Assembly: GCF_042466115.1 (NCBI RefSeq)
Contig: NZ_JAXHBQ010000001.1
Coordinates: forward strand, 2,294,001-2,358,000
DNA: 64,000 nucleotides
Direction of reading: 5' to 3'
Origin: SW4 sp042466115
Lineage (GTDB): Bacteria; Pseudomonadota; Alphaproteobacteria; Rhodobacterales; Rhodobacteraceae
Shown here piece by piece: positions 16,818-25,651 of the stretch. Every line of letters begins with the position of its first letter. Position 1 is the stretch's first letter. The notes under the pieces are model-generated. The model searched no databases and was not told the DNA's origin. It was given only the letters and a program-made list of their open reading frames with translations. Position numbers and translations under genes: made by a program.

Positions 16818-17419
16818 TGCGCCCTTTGAACACCCGTCGCCAGTTCCTGTTCACTGCAAGTGCCGCTGCGGCGGCTACAGCCCTGCCGGTGCCTGCATTG
16901 GCGCTCAATAGCGGGCAGGCGCAGGGGCTTGTGACCAGTGCGGTAAACGACATCAACGCGATTATCGCGTCTGGCGGTTCCGAAGCTGCGATGATCCGCC
17001 AGTTCGAAGGTATTTTCGACCGCTACGGCGACACGGTTTACATTGCGTCCTTTGCGCTGGGCAATGATCGCCGCAGCGCATCGCAGGCACAAATTCAGGC
17101 GTTTGTCGGGGCGTTCCGCACCTATATCGCCGCCAAGTATGGCCGCCGCTTCCGCGAGTTTATCGGCGGGCAGATCACGGTTGTCGGGGCCAAGGCTGTC
17201 AATAGCTGGATCGAGGTTGAAACCACTGTCACGTTGCGCGGCCAATCGCCGTTCCGTGTGGATTTCCATGTGTCCGACCGTCCGGGCAAGCCGGTCTTTT
17301 TCAACCTGATCATTGAAGGCGTGAACATGCTGCTGTCCGAACGCACTGAAATCGGCGCGATGCTGGATCGACGCGGCGGCAACCTTGACGCCCTGATTAA
17401 CGACCTGCGCAACACCTGA
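16814..17419 (+). CDS. mlaC: MlaC/Ttg2D family periplasmic phospholipid-binding protein
   Basis: A 201-residue secreted protein. Its leader has a twin-arginine motif (RRQFLF at residues 8-13) followed by an Ala-rich hydrophobic stretch ending ALA. The body shows the MlaC features FALGNDRRSASQAQIQAFVGAFRTYIAAKYGRRF (quoted in part) and VGAKAVNSWIEVETTV. It should carry phospholipid between MlaA and an inner-membrane MlaFEDB complex; that complex is not in this window. It is coupled to mlaA (ATGA) and to the next small gene (TGATG). Confidence 0.9.
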   Translation: MMRPLNTRRQFLFTASAAAAATALPVPALALNSGQAQGLVTSAVNDINAIIASGGSEAAMIRQFEGIFDRYGDTVYIASFALGNDRRSASQAQIQAFVGAFRTYIAAKYGRRFREFIGGQITVVGAKAVNSWIEVETTVTLRGQSPFRVDFHVSDRPGKPVFFNLIIEGVNMLLSERTEIGAMLDRRGGNLDALINDLRNT

Positions 17420-17769
17420 TGCGCATTCTGGCAACAACCCTTTTGTTCGCGGCCGTTCCGGCGCTGGCCGATACCTATGACGGTGTCTATCGTCAGAATG
17501 ACAATGCCGATTGCGCGCTTGTTGGCACGGACGGCGGGGCGCTCAAGATCGAGGATGGCATCTTTTATGGCGTCGAGATGGAGTGCCGGATGACCCGCCC
17601 TGTCAATGTCGTTGATATGGATGCGATGCTCTATACGTTGCAGTGCTCGGGCGAAGACCAGACATGGTCGGAACGCGCAATGGTCATGGAAGACGCGCAA
17701 ACTGAGGGCGGGATCATCATGCTGTGGAACGGCTATGCCTTCCGCTACAGCCGCTGCCCCGACAGTTAA
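17419..17769 (+). CDS. Small exported protein with four cysteines, unknown
   Basis: A 116-residue protein with a Sec signal peptide (MRILATTLLFAAVPALA). The mature ~99 residues contain four cysteines (NADCAL, MECRM, LQCSG, SRCPD) that could form two disulfides, and a compact beta-rich, Asp/Glu-rich composition. I recognise no family. It overlaps the mlaC stop (TGATG), so it is very likely the third gene of the mlaA-mlaC operon. Its own stop overlaps the PBP stop on the other strand (TTAA). Confidence 0.8.
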   Translation: MRILATTLLFAAVPALADTYDGVYRQNDNADCALVGTDGGALKIEDGIFYGVEMECRMTRPVNVVDMDAMLYTLQCSGEDQTWSERAMVMEDAQTEGGIIMLWNGYAFRYSRCPDS

Positions 17770-19883
17770 TTCGCGCGATTTTGCAGGTCGAGCAGGAGCT
17801 GGTCGATCATGTCCTCGGTCACGAGTGTCTCGGGCGTGCGCGGCGCGACCGGACGCTGCATCGGCAGCGCGGTCGGCTGAAGCCCGGTCAGCACCCGCGT
17901 CATGGTTTCATGCCAGATTTCAGCTGGCAGGCCGGACCCTGTCACGCCCGTCAGGGGCGTGTTATCGTCATATCCCATCCAGACACCGGCCACGTAATCA
18001 CCTGAAAAGCCGATAAACCACGCATCGCGCGCCGCCTGCGTTGTGCCGGTCTTGCCCGCAATTTCCCAGCCATCAATCGCGGCGCGCCTGCCGGTGCCCG
18101 TTTCAACGACCTGATACATCATCCACGTCAACTGGCGCGCGGCTTCTTCGCGGATGACCCGTTCGCGGATGCCGCCTGTGGCCGTCATCAACGGTTCACT
18201 GTCGCCCGCCATCCGCAGCGACACCAACCCATAAGGCGCAACTGCCGATCCGCCATTCAGGATACCCGCATAGGCGCCGGTCATTTCCACCAGCGTGCTT
18301 TCGGACGCACCCAGTGCAAGGGCCGGGCCAGCCGCCAGATCGCTATCAATGCCAAAGCCTTGCGCGACCGTGCGCACGTTTTCGCGGCCCACGTCTTCGG
18401 ACAGGCGCACGGCGGGGATGTTCAGCGATGCGGCCAAAGCCTCGGTCAGGGTTACAGGTCCGCGAAATTCGCGGTCATAGTTCTGTGGTGACCACGGCCC
18501 CGATCCGGGCACGTCAATCGTCAGCGGTGTGTCTTGCACGATGTCAGTGGGTATCATTCCCACTTCCAAAGCGGTCGCATAGACGAACGGTTTGAACGCC
18601 GATCCGGTCTGGCGCAGGGCTTGTGTGGCGCGGTTGAACGCGCCGGTGCCGTTGGTGTTGCGCCCGCCAACCATCGCGCGCACGGCCCCGTCCGCGGACA
18701 TCACGACAATCGCCGCCTGCGCTTCGGACCCTTCGCGCACCTTGTTTTCAAACACCCATGCCAGCGCGTCTTCGGCGGCTGTTTGCATCCGTTGGTCTAG
18801 GGTTGTCTGGATCACCACATCTTCGGTCGTGGTGCGGGTAAAGAAATCCGGCCCCTGGTCCATGACCCAATCGGCGAAATATCCGCCTGCACGGCGTTCG
18901 GCAGCGGCCGACAGACCGGCAGGATTGGCAATCGCCTCGGCAGCGGCGCTGGCCGACAGATAGCCCTGATCCTCCATCAAACCGACCACCAGATTGGCAC
19001 GGTCACGCGAGCGTTGCAGGTTGTTCGTAGGCGCAAGTGTCGAGGGCGCTTTCAGCAATCCCGCCAGCATCGCCGCTTCGGCAGGTGTGACCTCGGCTGC
19101 GCCATGGCCGAAGTATCGGTTCGCGGCCGCCTCGAAACCGCGACTGCCTGCCCCAAGATATGCGCGGTTCAGATAGATCGTCAGGATTTCGTCCTTGGAA
19201 TAACGCACTTCCATCGCCAGCGAATAAACCGCCTCTTGCACTTTGCGCCACAGGGTCGTGCGGCGGCAATCGCGTTCATATTCGGTTTCGTTTTCCCAGA
19301 CGGTCGGATCAAAGGGGCGACCAAGGCAGAGCAGTTTTGCGGTTTGTTGCGTGATTGTTGACCCGCCATTGCCCGATAACGGTCCGCGCCCTTCACGCAG
19401 GTTGATGCGGATCGCGCTGGCGACACCGCGGGGTGAAATCCCCAAGTGGCGGTAAAACCGCTTGTCCTCGGTTGCGACAACGGCGTTGCGCAAATGGGCG
19501 GATACGGTTGTGGCGGTGATCATCCCGCCGAACTGGTCACCGCGCCATGCAAACACGCGCCCTTCGCGGTCCGACAAAGTGACCGAACCGCGTGTGCGCG
19601 CATCTACCAATTCGGTGATGGGGGGCAGGGTCGAGGCGTAATAGATCACCCCAAGTGCCACAAACACGCCCACGGCCAGCCCGGCGCGCCAGCCAATGCG
19701 CCAAAGCAGGCTGATTACCCACCAGATGATGCTGCCGAAAAACCCCAGAACACGGCGCAATAGCCCGCGCGGCTTCTTGCGGGGCGCGCGTTTGCGCGCA
19801 CGCGCTTTTGGCGCCGCCGCTGCCGGTTTCGCATATCGCCGATCCGCGACCAATGGCTTGCGCCCACCACTTTTGTTACTCAT
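17766..19883 (-). CDS. Class A penicillin-binding protein (PBP1A family)
   Basis: A 705-residue bifunctional peptidoglycan synthase. A basic, Lys/Arg/Ala-rich cytoplasmic tail (residues 1-45) precedes one membrane anchor (about 50-85). The glycosyltransferase domain has the catalytic Glu in VVATEDKRFYRH and the GGSTITQQ and RKVQEAVYSLAMEVRYSKDEIL blocks. The transpeptidase domain has S-x-x-K in TGSAFKPF, S-x-N in AASLNIPA and KTG in GKTGTTQ. I start at the ATG at 19883; the frame that continues to 20723 is antisense to glnK/amtB. The gap to glnK is 273 bp and divergent. Confidence 0.95.
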   Translation of the reverse strand: MSNKSGGRKPLVADRRYAKPAAAAPKARARKRAPRKKPRGLLRRVLGFFGSIIWWVISLLWRIGWRAGLAVGVFVALGVIYYASTLPPITELVDARTRGSVTLSDREGRVFAWRGDQFGGMITATTVSAHLRNAVVATEDKRFYRHLGISPRGVASAIRINLREGRGPLSGNGGSTITQQTAKLLCLGRPFDPTVWENETEYERDCRRTTLWRKVQEAVYSLAMEVRYSKDEILTIYLNRAYLGAGSRGFEAAANRYFGHGAAEVTPAEAAMLAGLLKAPSTLAPTNNLQRSRDRANLVVGLMEDQGYLSASAAAEAIANPAGLSAAAERRAGGYFADWVMDQGPDFFTRTTTEDVVIQTTLDQRMQTAAEDALAWVFENKVREGSEAQAAIVVMSADGAVRAMVGGRNTNGTGAFNRATQALRQTGSAFKPFVYATALEVGMIPTDIVQDTPLTIDVPGSGPWSPQNYDREFRGPVTLTEALAASLNIPAVRLSEDVGRENVRTVAQGFGIDSDLAAGPALALGASESTLVEMTGAYAGILNGGSAVAPYGLVSLRMAGDSEPLMTATGGIRERVIREEAARQLTWMMYQVVETGTGRRAAIDGWEIAGKTGTTQAARDAWFIGFSGDYVAGVWMGYDDNTPLTGVTGSGLPAEIWHETMTRVLTGLQPTALPMQRPVAPRTPETLVTEDMIDQLLLDLQNRAN

Positions 19884-20156
19884 CTGCTCTGCCCGCTTTG
19901 CTCGGATCGTTCTGTTTTGCCCGACCATAACCCGCGCGCACGGGTTTGTAGAGGGCGCGATTCTATTTACGCTTCTTTTTGCCGTGCCTAATTTATGTGC
20001 GCAGCGGTCTATTCGTGCAAGAATTGTGCAACTTCGGCCGAAAGCCACCTTCGCACCTGCAGCATTTTCTTGAGCATCCCCCGTCACTGCGCCCTTTTTC
20101 AGGGGTAAGCGGCCTGTCGTGACATGACAGCCCCGCATCATCGCAAGGGGAACAAT

Positions 20157-20495
20157 GTGAAACTGATTATTGCAACAATCAAACCGTTCAAGCTCGAGGA
20201 GGTCCGCGAAGCGCTGACCACCATGGGCGTGCGCGGCATGATGGTGACTGAAATCAAGGGCTTTGGCGCGCAGTCCGGCCATACCGAAGTGTATCGCGGT
20301 GCCGAATATGCCGTGAACTTCGTGCCCAAGGTCAAACTTGAACTCGTCGTATCTGCTGCCATGGCTGACGACGTTGTCCAGATCATCGCCAAGACCGCCC
20401 GCACCGAAAAGATCGGCGACGGCAAGATATTTGTTCTTGATGTCGAGAGCGCGCTGCGCGTGCGCACCGGCGAAACCAATGACGATGCGCTGTAA
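20157..20495 (+). CDS. glnK: Nitrogen regulatory protein P-II (GlnK)
   Basis: A 112-residue PII protein, the standard length, when started at the GTG at 20157, which has AAGGGG seven bases upstream. The extended frame to 20124 would add 11 residues that no PII has. The T-loop contains Tyr51 (EVYRGAEYAVNF), the uridylylation site, and the ATP-binding segments KTARTEKIGDGKIFV are intact. Linkage to amtB 27 bp downstream marks it as the GlnK paralogue that plugs the ammonium channel when nitrogen is sufficient. I looked for but did not find a convincing -24/-12 promoter in 19884-20156. Confidence 0.97.
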   Translation: MKLIIATIKPFKLEEVREALTTMGVRGMMVTEIKGFGAQSGHTEVYRGAEYAVNFVPKVKLELVVSAAMADDVVQIIAKTARTEKIGDGKIFVLDVESALRVRTGETNDDAL

Positions 20496-20522
20496 GCGCT
20501 GACCAAAAGGGACACCCTGACA

Positions 20523-21866
20523 ATGAAACTTATGAAAATCCTTCCTGTCGCTGCCGCCCTCATGGCGCTGCCGACACTTGGCCTTGCGCAAGAGGCCGAT
20601 ATGACCCCGCCGAACGAAGAAATCGGCTTTATCCTCACCAGCTTCATGTTCCTTGTGTGCGGCTTCCTTGTGTTCTGGATGGCTGCTGGCTTTACGATGC
20701 TCGAAGCCGGTCTTGTGCGTCAAAAGAACGTGACCATGCAGTTGACCAAGAACATGGGCCTGTTTTCGCTCGCGGCACTTGCTTATTACCTGATCGGCTA
20801 CAACCTGATGTATCCATTGGGCGACTGGTCAATCGGTGCGGATGAAACCGGCGGCTATCTGGGCATCCTGTTCAGCCCCGCCGTGATGGAAGCGGTCGGC
20901 CTTGCCGATACCACGCCAGACTTGACCTATTCGTCGGTCGGCGCCGATTTCTTCTTTCAGCTGATGTTCTGCGCCACTACCGCATCAATCGTGTCGGGCA
21001 CCTTGGCCGAACGCATCAAACTCTGGCCCTTTCTGATCTTCGTGATCATCCTAACGGCATTCATCTACCCGATCCAGGCGTCCTGGAAATGGGGCGGTGG
21101 CTTCCTTGATAGCCAGTATGGTTTCCTTGATTTCGCCGGTTCCACGGTCGTTCACTCGGTCGGTGGTTGGGCAGCCCTTGCCGGCGCGCTGATCCTTGGC
21201 CCACGTATCGGCAAATACAAGGATGGTCGCGTTGTGCCTTTCATGGGTTCCAACTTGCCGCTTGCCACGCTGGGGACATTCATCCTGTGGCTGGGTTGGT
21301 TTGGCTTTAACGGCGGCTCGCAGCTTTACATGGACACCGCAGGCAACGTGGCCGACATCAGCCGCATCTTTGCCAACACGAATACGGCTGCTGCCGGTGG
21401 TGCCTTGGCCGCAATGATCCTGACGCAGATCCTTTACAAGAAGGTCGACCTGACAATGGTTCTGAACGGCGCGCTTGCCGGTCTGGTGTCAATCACGGCT
21501 GAACCGCTGACACCGTCGCTGGGCGCCGCCACGCTGATCGGTGCCGTCGGTGGTATCATCGTGGTCTTTGCGGTGCCGTTCCTTGACAAGCTCAAGATTG
21601 ATGACGTGGTTGGTGCCATCCCGGTTCACCTGTTCGCAGGCATCTGGGGCACGCTGGCCGTGCTGCTGACAAACCCTGACGCGACCCTTGGTGGTCAGCT
21701 GATTTCGATCATTGTGGTTGGTGTGTTTGTCTTTACGGTTTCGGCCGTGGTCTGGTTCATCCTCAAGGCGACGATGGGTATCCGCGTCACCGAAGAAGAA
21801 GAAATCACCGGCCTCGATCAAGCCGAACTGGGGATGGAAGCCTATCCCGAATTTGCGAACCGCTAG
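20523..21866 (+). CDS. amtB: Ammonium transporter AmtB
   Basis: A 447-residue channel with a cleavable signal peptide (MKLMKILPVAAALMALPTLG, then AQEA) and eleven membrane helices. Signature parts are present: DFAGSTVVHSVGG (pore His), WLGWFGFNGGS, and GAIPVHLFAGIWGTLAV with the second pore His. The cytoplasmic tail EEEEITGLDQAELGMEAYPEF is the GlnK-contact region. It is co-transcribed with glnK and is followed by a strong terminator. Confidence 0.97.
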   Translation: MKLMKILPVAAALMALPTLGLAQEADMTPPNEEIGFILTSFMFLVCGFLVFWMAAGFTMLEAGLVRQKNVTMQLTKNMGLFSLAALAYYLIGYNLMYPLGDWSIGADETGGYLGILFSPAVMEAVGLADTTPDLTYSSVGADFFFQLMFCATTASIVSGTLAERIKLWPFLIFVIILTAFIYPIQASWKWGGGFLDSQYGFLDFAGSTVVHSVGGWAALAGALILGPRIGKYKDGRVVPFMGSNLPLATLGTFILWLGWFGFNGGSQLYMDTAGNVADISRIFANTNTAAAGGALAAMILTQILYKKVDLTMVLNGALAGLVSITAEPLTPSLGAATLIGAVGGIIVVFAVPFLDKLKIDDVVGAIPVHLFAGIWGTLAVLLTNPDATLGGQLISIIVVGVFVFTVSAVVWFILKATMGIRVTEEEEITGLDQAELGMEAYPEFANR

Positions 21867-21887
21867 GGCGGCGCGATCATGATAAGG

Positions 21888-21917
21888 AAAGCCCCGGTGC
21901 ATCGCGCCGGGGCTTTT
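21888..21917 (+). terminator. Rho-independent terminator after amtB
   Basis: AAAGCCCCGG and CCGGGGCTTTT form a ten-base stem with a nine-base loop, 22 bp after the amtB stop. Confidence 0.9.
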
Positions 21918-22027
21918 CGTTATCCCATGTCCTTGCCCGCACCGCTGCTGGTTGATTGCCTGTCCGGTTCTTGAAGCGCCAAAAGGTTTCATCCAGTCGG
22001 GCAATCGACGCTGACGCAACGCAATTT

Positions 22028-22960
22028 TTACCAGCGCTTTGCACCCAGCAGCTTTTCACCCAGTTCCGTGAGTTTGGCTGTCTTGGCGTTCTTCTTTTCC
22101 CAGTCGCGCGGATCGCCTGGAAAGGCGCCGCGCTTGGGGTTGTCCAACTCGCGCCATTGACGGACCCGTTCGGCGGCCACCTCCGGTTGGTCGTTCTGGG
22201 CCGGATACATCGAAATGTACTGCGCCATGCGCACCCGCCCGTCCGAATGGTTCGGCCTGACCCCATGGGCCAGCAGCGAATTGAAAATCAGCAGGTCTCC
22301 GGGGTTCAGATCAATGTTGGTGGCCTTCAATCCGGTCATATCGGGATGCAGCGGATCACGGTCAGCGGGCTGGTCCGCCACCCATGCGTCGAAGTGCTCG
22401 AATATCTCGGGCACGCACTGGAACCCGCCCGTTTCGGCATCCTGCGGCAGCAGGCTAAGCACGCCCTGAACACCCACAGGCAACGGATCACGCGATGTGT
22501 TGACGTCCCAGTGGATGAAACCGTCGGGGTTGCCCTTGACCTTCTTGGGCGGGTTGAGGTTGGCGCGGTCAATCGCGACCCATAAATCCTCGCAGTCCCA
22601 GATGTCGACAAAGGCGTCATAGACCCGCTGCTCCATCCGGTTGTCCCACAGATACTGGTGGTTATAAATCTCCACCATCCCCGCGTTATTCAGCTCTTTC
22701 ATCTCGTGCGGGCGCCGCTGGGGCGCATACCATGTGGACGGATCGTCGGGGTCTTTCTCGTCAAACTCCCACAGCAGCGCGACAAGACGGTCGATGTTTT
22801 CCTGTGGCACCGCGTTGGGCACGATCACATAGCCGCGCGTGGTCCAATGGGTCCAGTCCTCCTCCGAGAGCACGCGCAGGGGCAGTTTCTTTTGAATATG
22901 GCGCAGCGGTTCGCCCGATTTGGCAGTCGGATGAACGTCGTCGATCTGGTCGGTGTCCAT
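22028..22960 (-). CDS. Phytanoyl-CoA dioxygenase (PhyH) family protein
   Basis: A 310-residue Fe(II)/2-oxoglutarate-dependent dioxygenase. The metal facial triad is visible as H-x-D in GFIHWDVN and the distal His in LLAHGVRPN, followed by the 2-oxoglutarate Arg in GRVRMAQY. I start at the ATG at 22960, which has AGGGGG eleven bases upstream; the frame extends to 22999 without support. The substrate is unknown: the family includes hydroxylases of compatible solutes and of many small acids. It stands alone between amtB and the aminotransferase. Confidence 0.88.
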   Translation of the reverse strand: MDTDQIDDVHPTAKSGEPLRHIQKKLPLRVLSEEDWTHWTTRGYVIVPNAVPQENIDRLVALLWEFDEKDPDDPSTWYAPQRRPHEMKELNNAGMVEIYNHQYLWDNRMEQRVYDAFVDIWDCEDLWVAIDRANLNPPKKVKGNPDGFIHWDVNTSRDPLPVGVQGVLSLLPQDAETGGFQCVPEIFEHFDAWVADQPADRDPLHPDMTGLKATNIDLNPGDLLIFNSLLAHGVRPNHSDGRVRMAQYISMYPAQNDQPEVAAERVRQWRELDNPKRGAFPGDPRDWEKKNAKTAKLTELGEKLLGAKRW

Positions 22961-23041
22961 TGGCGTGCAGCCCCCTGTTTCACGAGGCAAAGTCTGCACG
23001 CCCGCAGGAATTGCGGCAAGTGAAATTGACGCGAAGGGGTT

Positions 23042-24226
23042 CTAGACGCCGACAGCGACAATCGCGCGCGCCAGGATCGGCACCGTTTCTGCGTTCAATC
23101 CGGCGATATTCAACCGGCTGTCGCCCACCATGTAAATACCATGTTCGGCACGCAGTTGTTCAACCTTTTCCGGCGTTGTGCCAAGGCGGCTGAACATGCC
23201 GCGGTGCTGCGCGATAAACGCGAACCGGTCGGAATTTGTCAGGCGTTTCAGTTCATCCGCCAACTGTTGACGCAAATCCAGCATCCCCAGACGGGTCGCC
23301 TCCAGTTCGGCCTCCCAATCGGCGCGCAGCTTGGGATCATTCAGGATTGTGGTCACGACGCGCGCACCGTGGTCGGGCGGGAACGAATAGTTCTGCCGGT
23401 TCAGGAATGCCAGATTGCCCTGCGCCAGCTTGGCCTCGTCGGCGTTGCGGCCAATCGCCATCAGGATGCCCGTGCGTTCGCGGTAAACGCCGAAATTCTT
23501 GGAACAGCTTGCGGCGATCAGCACTTCGTCAAAGTTTTTGGCGACCATGCGGGTCGCGGCCGCGTCATCGTCCAGCCCGTCGCCAAATCCCTGATAGGCA
23601 ATGTCGATCATCGGCACCGCACCGCGGTCCTTGATAAGCGCGATCACCGCGCCCCATTGATCCATCGTCAGGTTTGCGCCGGTCGGATTGTGACAACATC
23701 CATGCAGCAACACCACGTCACCCGCGGCAACCGTGCCCAGATCGGCCATCATCCCGTCAAAGTCCACGCCGCGCGTGTCCTCGTCGAAATAGCGGTATTC
23801 GAACATCTTCATGCCAAGGTATTTGATAATCGACGGATGGTTCGGCCAAGTGGGGTTAGAAATCCACACCGTTGCATCGGGGCTGGCGCGTTTGATGAAT
23901 TCCAGCGCCTGCCGGATCGCGCCTGTGCCACCGGGCGTGGCGACGGCGGCAATACGATCACGCGCAACGGTGCCACCCAAAACCAGATCAATCATCGCAT
24001 CCGAAAACGCCGGATCGCCGGCAAGGCCGGTGTAAGCCTTGGTCGACTGTTCATCCACCAGTTGCTGCTCGGCGGCCTTGACCGCGCGCATCACTGGCGT
24101 GTTGCCGGTCGCATCCTTGTAAACACCGACGCCCAGATCAATCTTGGTGTCGCGCGGGTCGTCGCGATACATCTGCATCAAGGCCAAAATCTTGTCAGCG
24201 GCGGGGGCTTGCAGGTTTTCAAACAT
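23042..24226 (-). CDS. Class I aromatic/aspartate aminotransferase
   Basis: A 394-residue PLP enzyme of the AspC/TyrB subgroup. It opens MFENLQAPAADKILALMQMY and shows KIDLGVGVYKD, the CHNPTGANLT substrate loop, IDIAYQGFGDGLDDDA and the PLP-lysine motif SCSKNFGVYRERTG. It interconverts aromatic amino acids or aspartate with their keto acids using 2-oxoglutarate. Its ATG overlaps the sseA stop (ATGA), so both enzymes are co-translated. That pairing with mercaptopyruvate sulfurtransferase suggests transamination of cysteine or similar amino acids could be a side role. Confidence 0.93.
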   Translation of the reverse strand: MFENLQAPAADKILALMQMYRDDPRDTKIDLGVGVYKDATGNTPVMRAVKAAEQQLVDEQSTKAYTGLAGDPAFSDAMIDLVLGGTVARDRIAAVATPGGTGAIRQALEFIKRASPDATVWISNPTWPNHPSIIKYLGMKMFEYRYFDEDTRGVDFDGMMADLGTVAAGDVVLLHGCCHNPTGANLTMDQWGAVIALIKDRGAVPMIDIAYQGFGDGLDDDAAATRMVAKNFDEVLIAASCSKNFGVYRERTGILMAIGRNADEAKLAQGNLAFLNRQNYSFPPDHGARVVTTILNDPKLRADWEAELEATRLGMLDLRQQLADELKRLTNSDRFAFIAQHRGMFSRLGTTPEKVEQLRAEHGIYMVGDSRLNIAGLNAETVPILARAIVAVGV

Positions 24227-25080
24227 CACGCATCTCCGGTTGCGATGGGAAGGTCGGGGAACATGCCCCATTCGGACCAGGACCCGTCATAGATCGCATG
24301 GTCGCTCTTGCCGATCCGTTCCATGGCCAGCGACAACACTGCCGCTGTCACGCCGGACCCGCAGGTTGTGATCGCGGGCTTGGACAAATCAACGCCGGCA
24401 CTCTGGAAAACAGCACGCAGAGTATCGGCGCCTTTCAGTGTTCCGTCCGCATTCAACAGATCGCCAAAGAACACGTTGCGCGATCCCGGGATATGCCCCG
24501 AACGTAGCCCTTCACGTGGTTCGGGAACCTCGCCGCGAAAACGGCCCGCTGCGCGCGCGTCAATGATCTCATAATCACCCAGTTTGGCGGCGCGCGCCAC
24601 CTGTGTCACGTCTTTGACCATCTGGTTCTGGCGTTGCACGGTCATGTGCCTGTCGCGCACGATGGGGGGCATATCGCTCAGCGCGCGCCCTTCGGCCTGC
24701 CATTTGGGCAACCCACCATCCAGCACGGCCACGTCCTTTTTGCCCATCAGGCGGAACAGCCACCAGACACGGGCGGCTGAAAACAGGCCCATCCCGTCAT
24801 AGACAACCACCTGATGCCCGTCACCCACCCCCATGGCGCGCATCCTGCTCATAAATTTTTCGACGGGGGGCACCATATGGGGCAACTCGCTGCGATGGTC
24901 GCTGATCTCGTCGATATCAAAGAACCGCGCGCCGGGGATATGGGCGGCCGCGTATTCAGCTTTCGGGTCACGCCCCATGTCGGGCATATACCAGGACGCA
25001 TCCAGAATCCGCAGATCGGGGTCTTTCAGATGCTGGGCAAGCCAATCCGTGCTGACCAGAGTATGTGGATCATCGGGCAT
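24226..25080 (-). CDS. sseA: 3-mercaptopyruvate sulfurtransferase (tandem rhodanese)
   Basis: A 284-residue protein with two rhodanese domains. The inactive N-terminal domain has HIPGARFFDIDEISDH; the active C-terminal domain has HIPGSRNVFFGDLL and the catalytic loop CGSGVTAAVL, the CG(S/T)GVT form of mercaptopyruvate rather than thiosulfate enzymes. I start at the ATG at 25080, preceded by GGGGGAT; the Met at 25113 has no RBS. It moves sulfane sulfur from 3-mercaptopyruvate to acceptors. Confidence 0.95.
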   Translation of the reverse strand: MPDDPHTLVSTDWLAQHLKDPDLRILDASWYMPDMGRDPKAEYAAAHIPGARFFDIDEISDHRSELPHMVPPVEKFMSRMRAMGVGDGHQVVVYDGMGLFSAARVWWLFRLMGKKDVAVLDGGLPKWQAEGRALSDMPPIVRDRHMTVQRQNQMVKDVTQVARAAKLGDYEIIDARAAGRFRGEVPEPREGLRSGHIPGSRNVFFGDLLNADGTLKGADTLRAVFQSAGVDLSKPAITTCGSGVTAAVLSLAMERIGKSDHAIYDGSWSEWGMFPDLPIATGDA

Positions 25081-25204
25081 GATATCCCCCGTTTTGCGCA
25101 GTTGCAGTTGCAACTTTGACTAGACCCGCAAGGGCGCCAAGACAAGGGGCGCAAACGCAAACGGGCGCCCCCGAGGGACGCCCGCATCGTGGTTTTGCCG
25201 CTGA

Positions 25205-25507
25205 TTACGACTTGTTCATCATGTTCTTGATTACGCCGACCACGGCAAGTGCGACACCGCCACCAACGCCGCCACCCGCAACCTGCGTCACGATGCTGCC
25301 GATATCCATGCCGCCCGTCGCGGCTTCGGCTGTCGCGGGATCAACCGCGCCGCCTGTGACCATGCTCAGGATTTGGCCGCCAAGCCCGCCACCGACGATG
25401 CCGGCGATCGAGTTGCCAAGCGTGCCAAGCGAGAGGTTCTTGAGCAAACCGCCCGCAACATTGCCGCCAACAGCGCCTGACACGAGTTGGATGATAAGTT
25501 GTTCCAT
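25205..25507 (-). CDS. Small glycine-rich hydrophobic protein, unknown
   Basis: A 100-residue protein, nearly one quarter glycine, with hydrophobic stretches separated by G-G steps (VGGNVAGGLLKNLSLGTLG, GIVGGGLGGQIL, GGGVGGGVALAVVG). It may be membrane-associated or self-assembling. Similar short proteins occur widely in proteobacteria without known function, from memory. The start ATG at 25507 has AGGAACAGGGG upstream. A GC-rich imperfect hairpin (25164-25188) lies beyond its stop and may terminate it. Bacteriocin-like composition is superficial; there is no leader with a double-Gly cut followed by a mature basic peptide. Confidence 0.75.
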   Translation of the reverse strand: MEQLIIQLVSGAVGGNVAGGLLKNLSLGTLGNSIAGIVGGGLGGQILSMVTGGAVDPATAEAATGGMDIGSIVTQVAGGGVGGGVALAVVGVIKNMMNKS

Positions 25508-25651
25508 AGTCCCCTGTTCCTTCCTGTGGGCCGTGTTAATTTGATTTTTCGAACCATGACGCGGCCCGCACCATGTGGCGCGAAGGTTAACCTAATCTGC
25601 AAACGGATCAATAGGGGGTATTGTGCGAGGCTTTTCCCCCAAGATGTAGTG

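Noticed and set aside
20124..20156. Eleven-residue upstream extension of GlnK
   Set aside because: PII proteins start at MKLI and are 112 residues; the GTG at 20157 with AAGGGG gives exactly that.
19884..20723. N-terminal extension of the PBP1A frame
   Set aside because: Antisense to glnK and the start of amtB; low-complexity His/Arg sequence, and class A PBPs begin with the short basic tail seen at 19883.
25205..25507. Bacteriocin interpretation of the Gly-rich small protein
   Set aside because: No double-glycine leader followed by a mature basic peptide, and no dedicated exporter or immunity gene adjacent.
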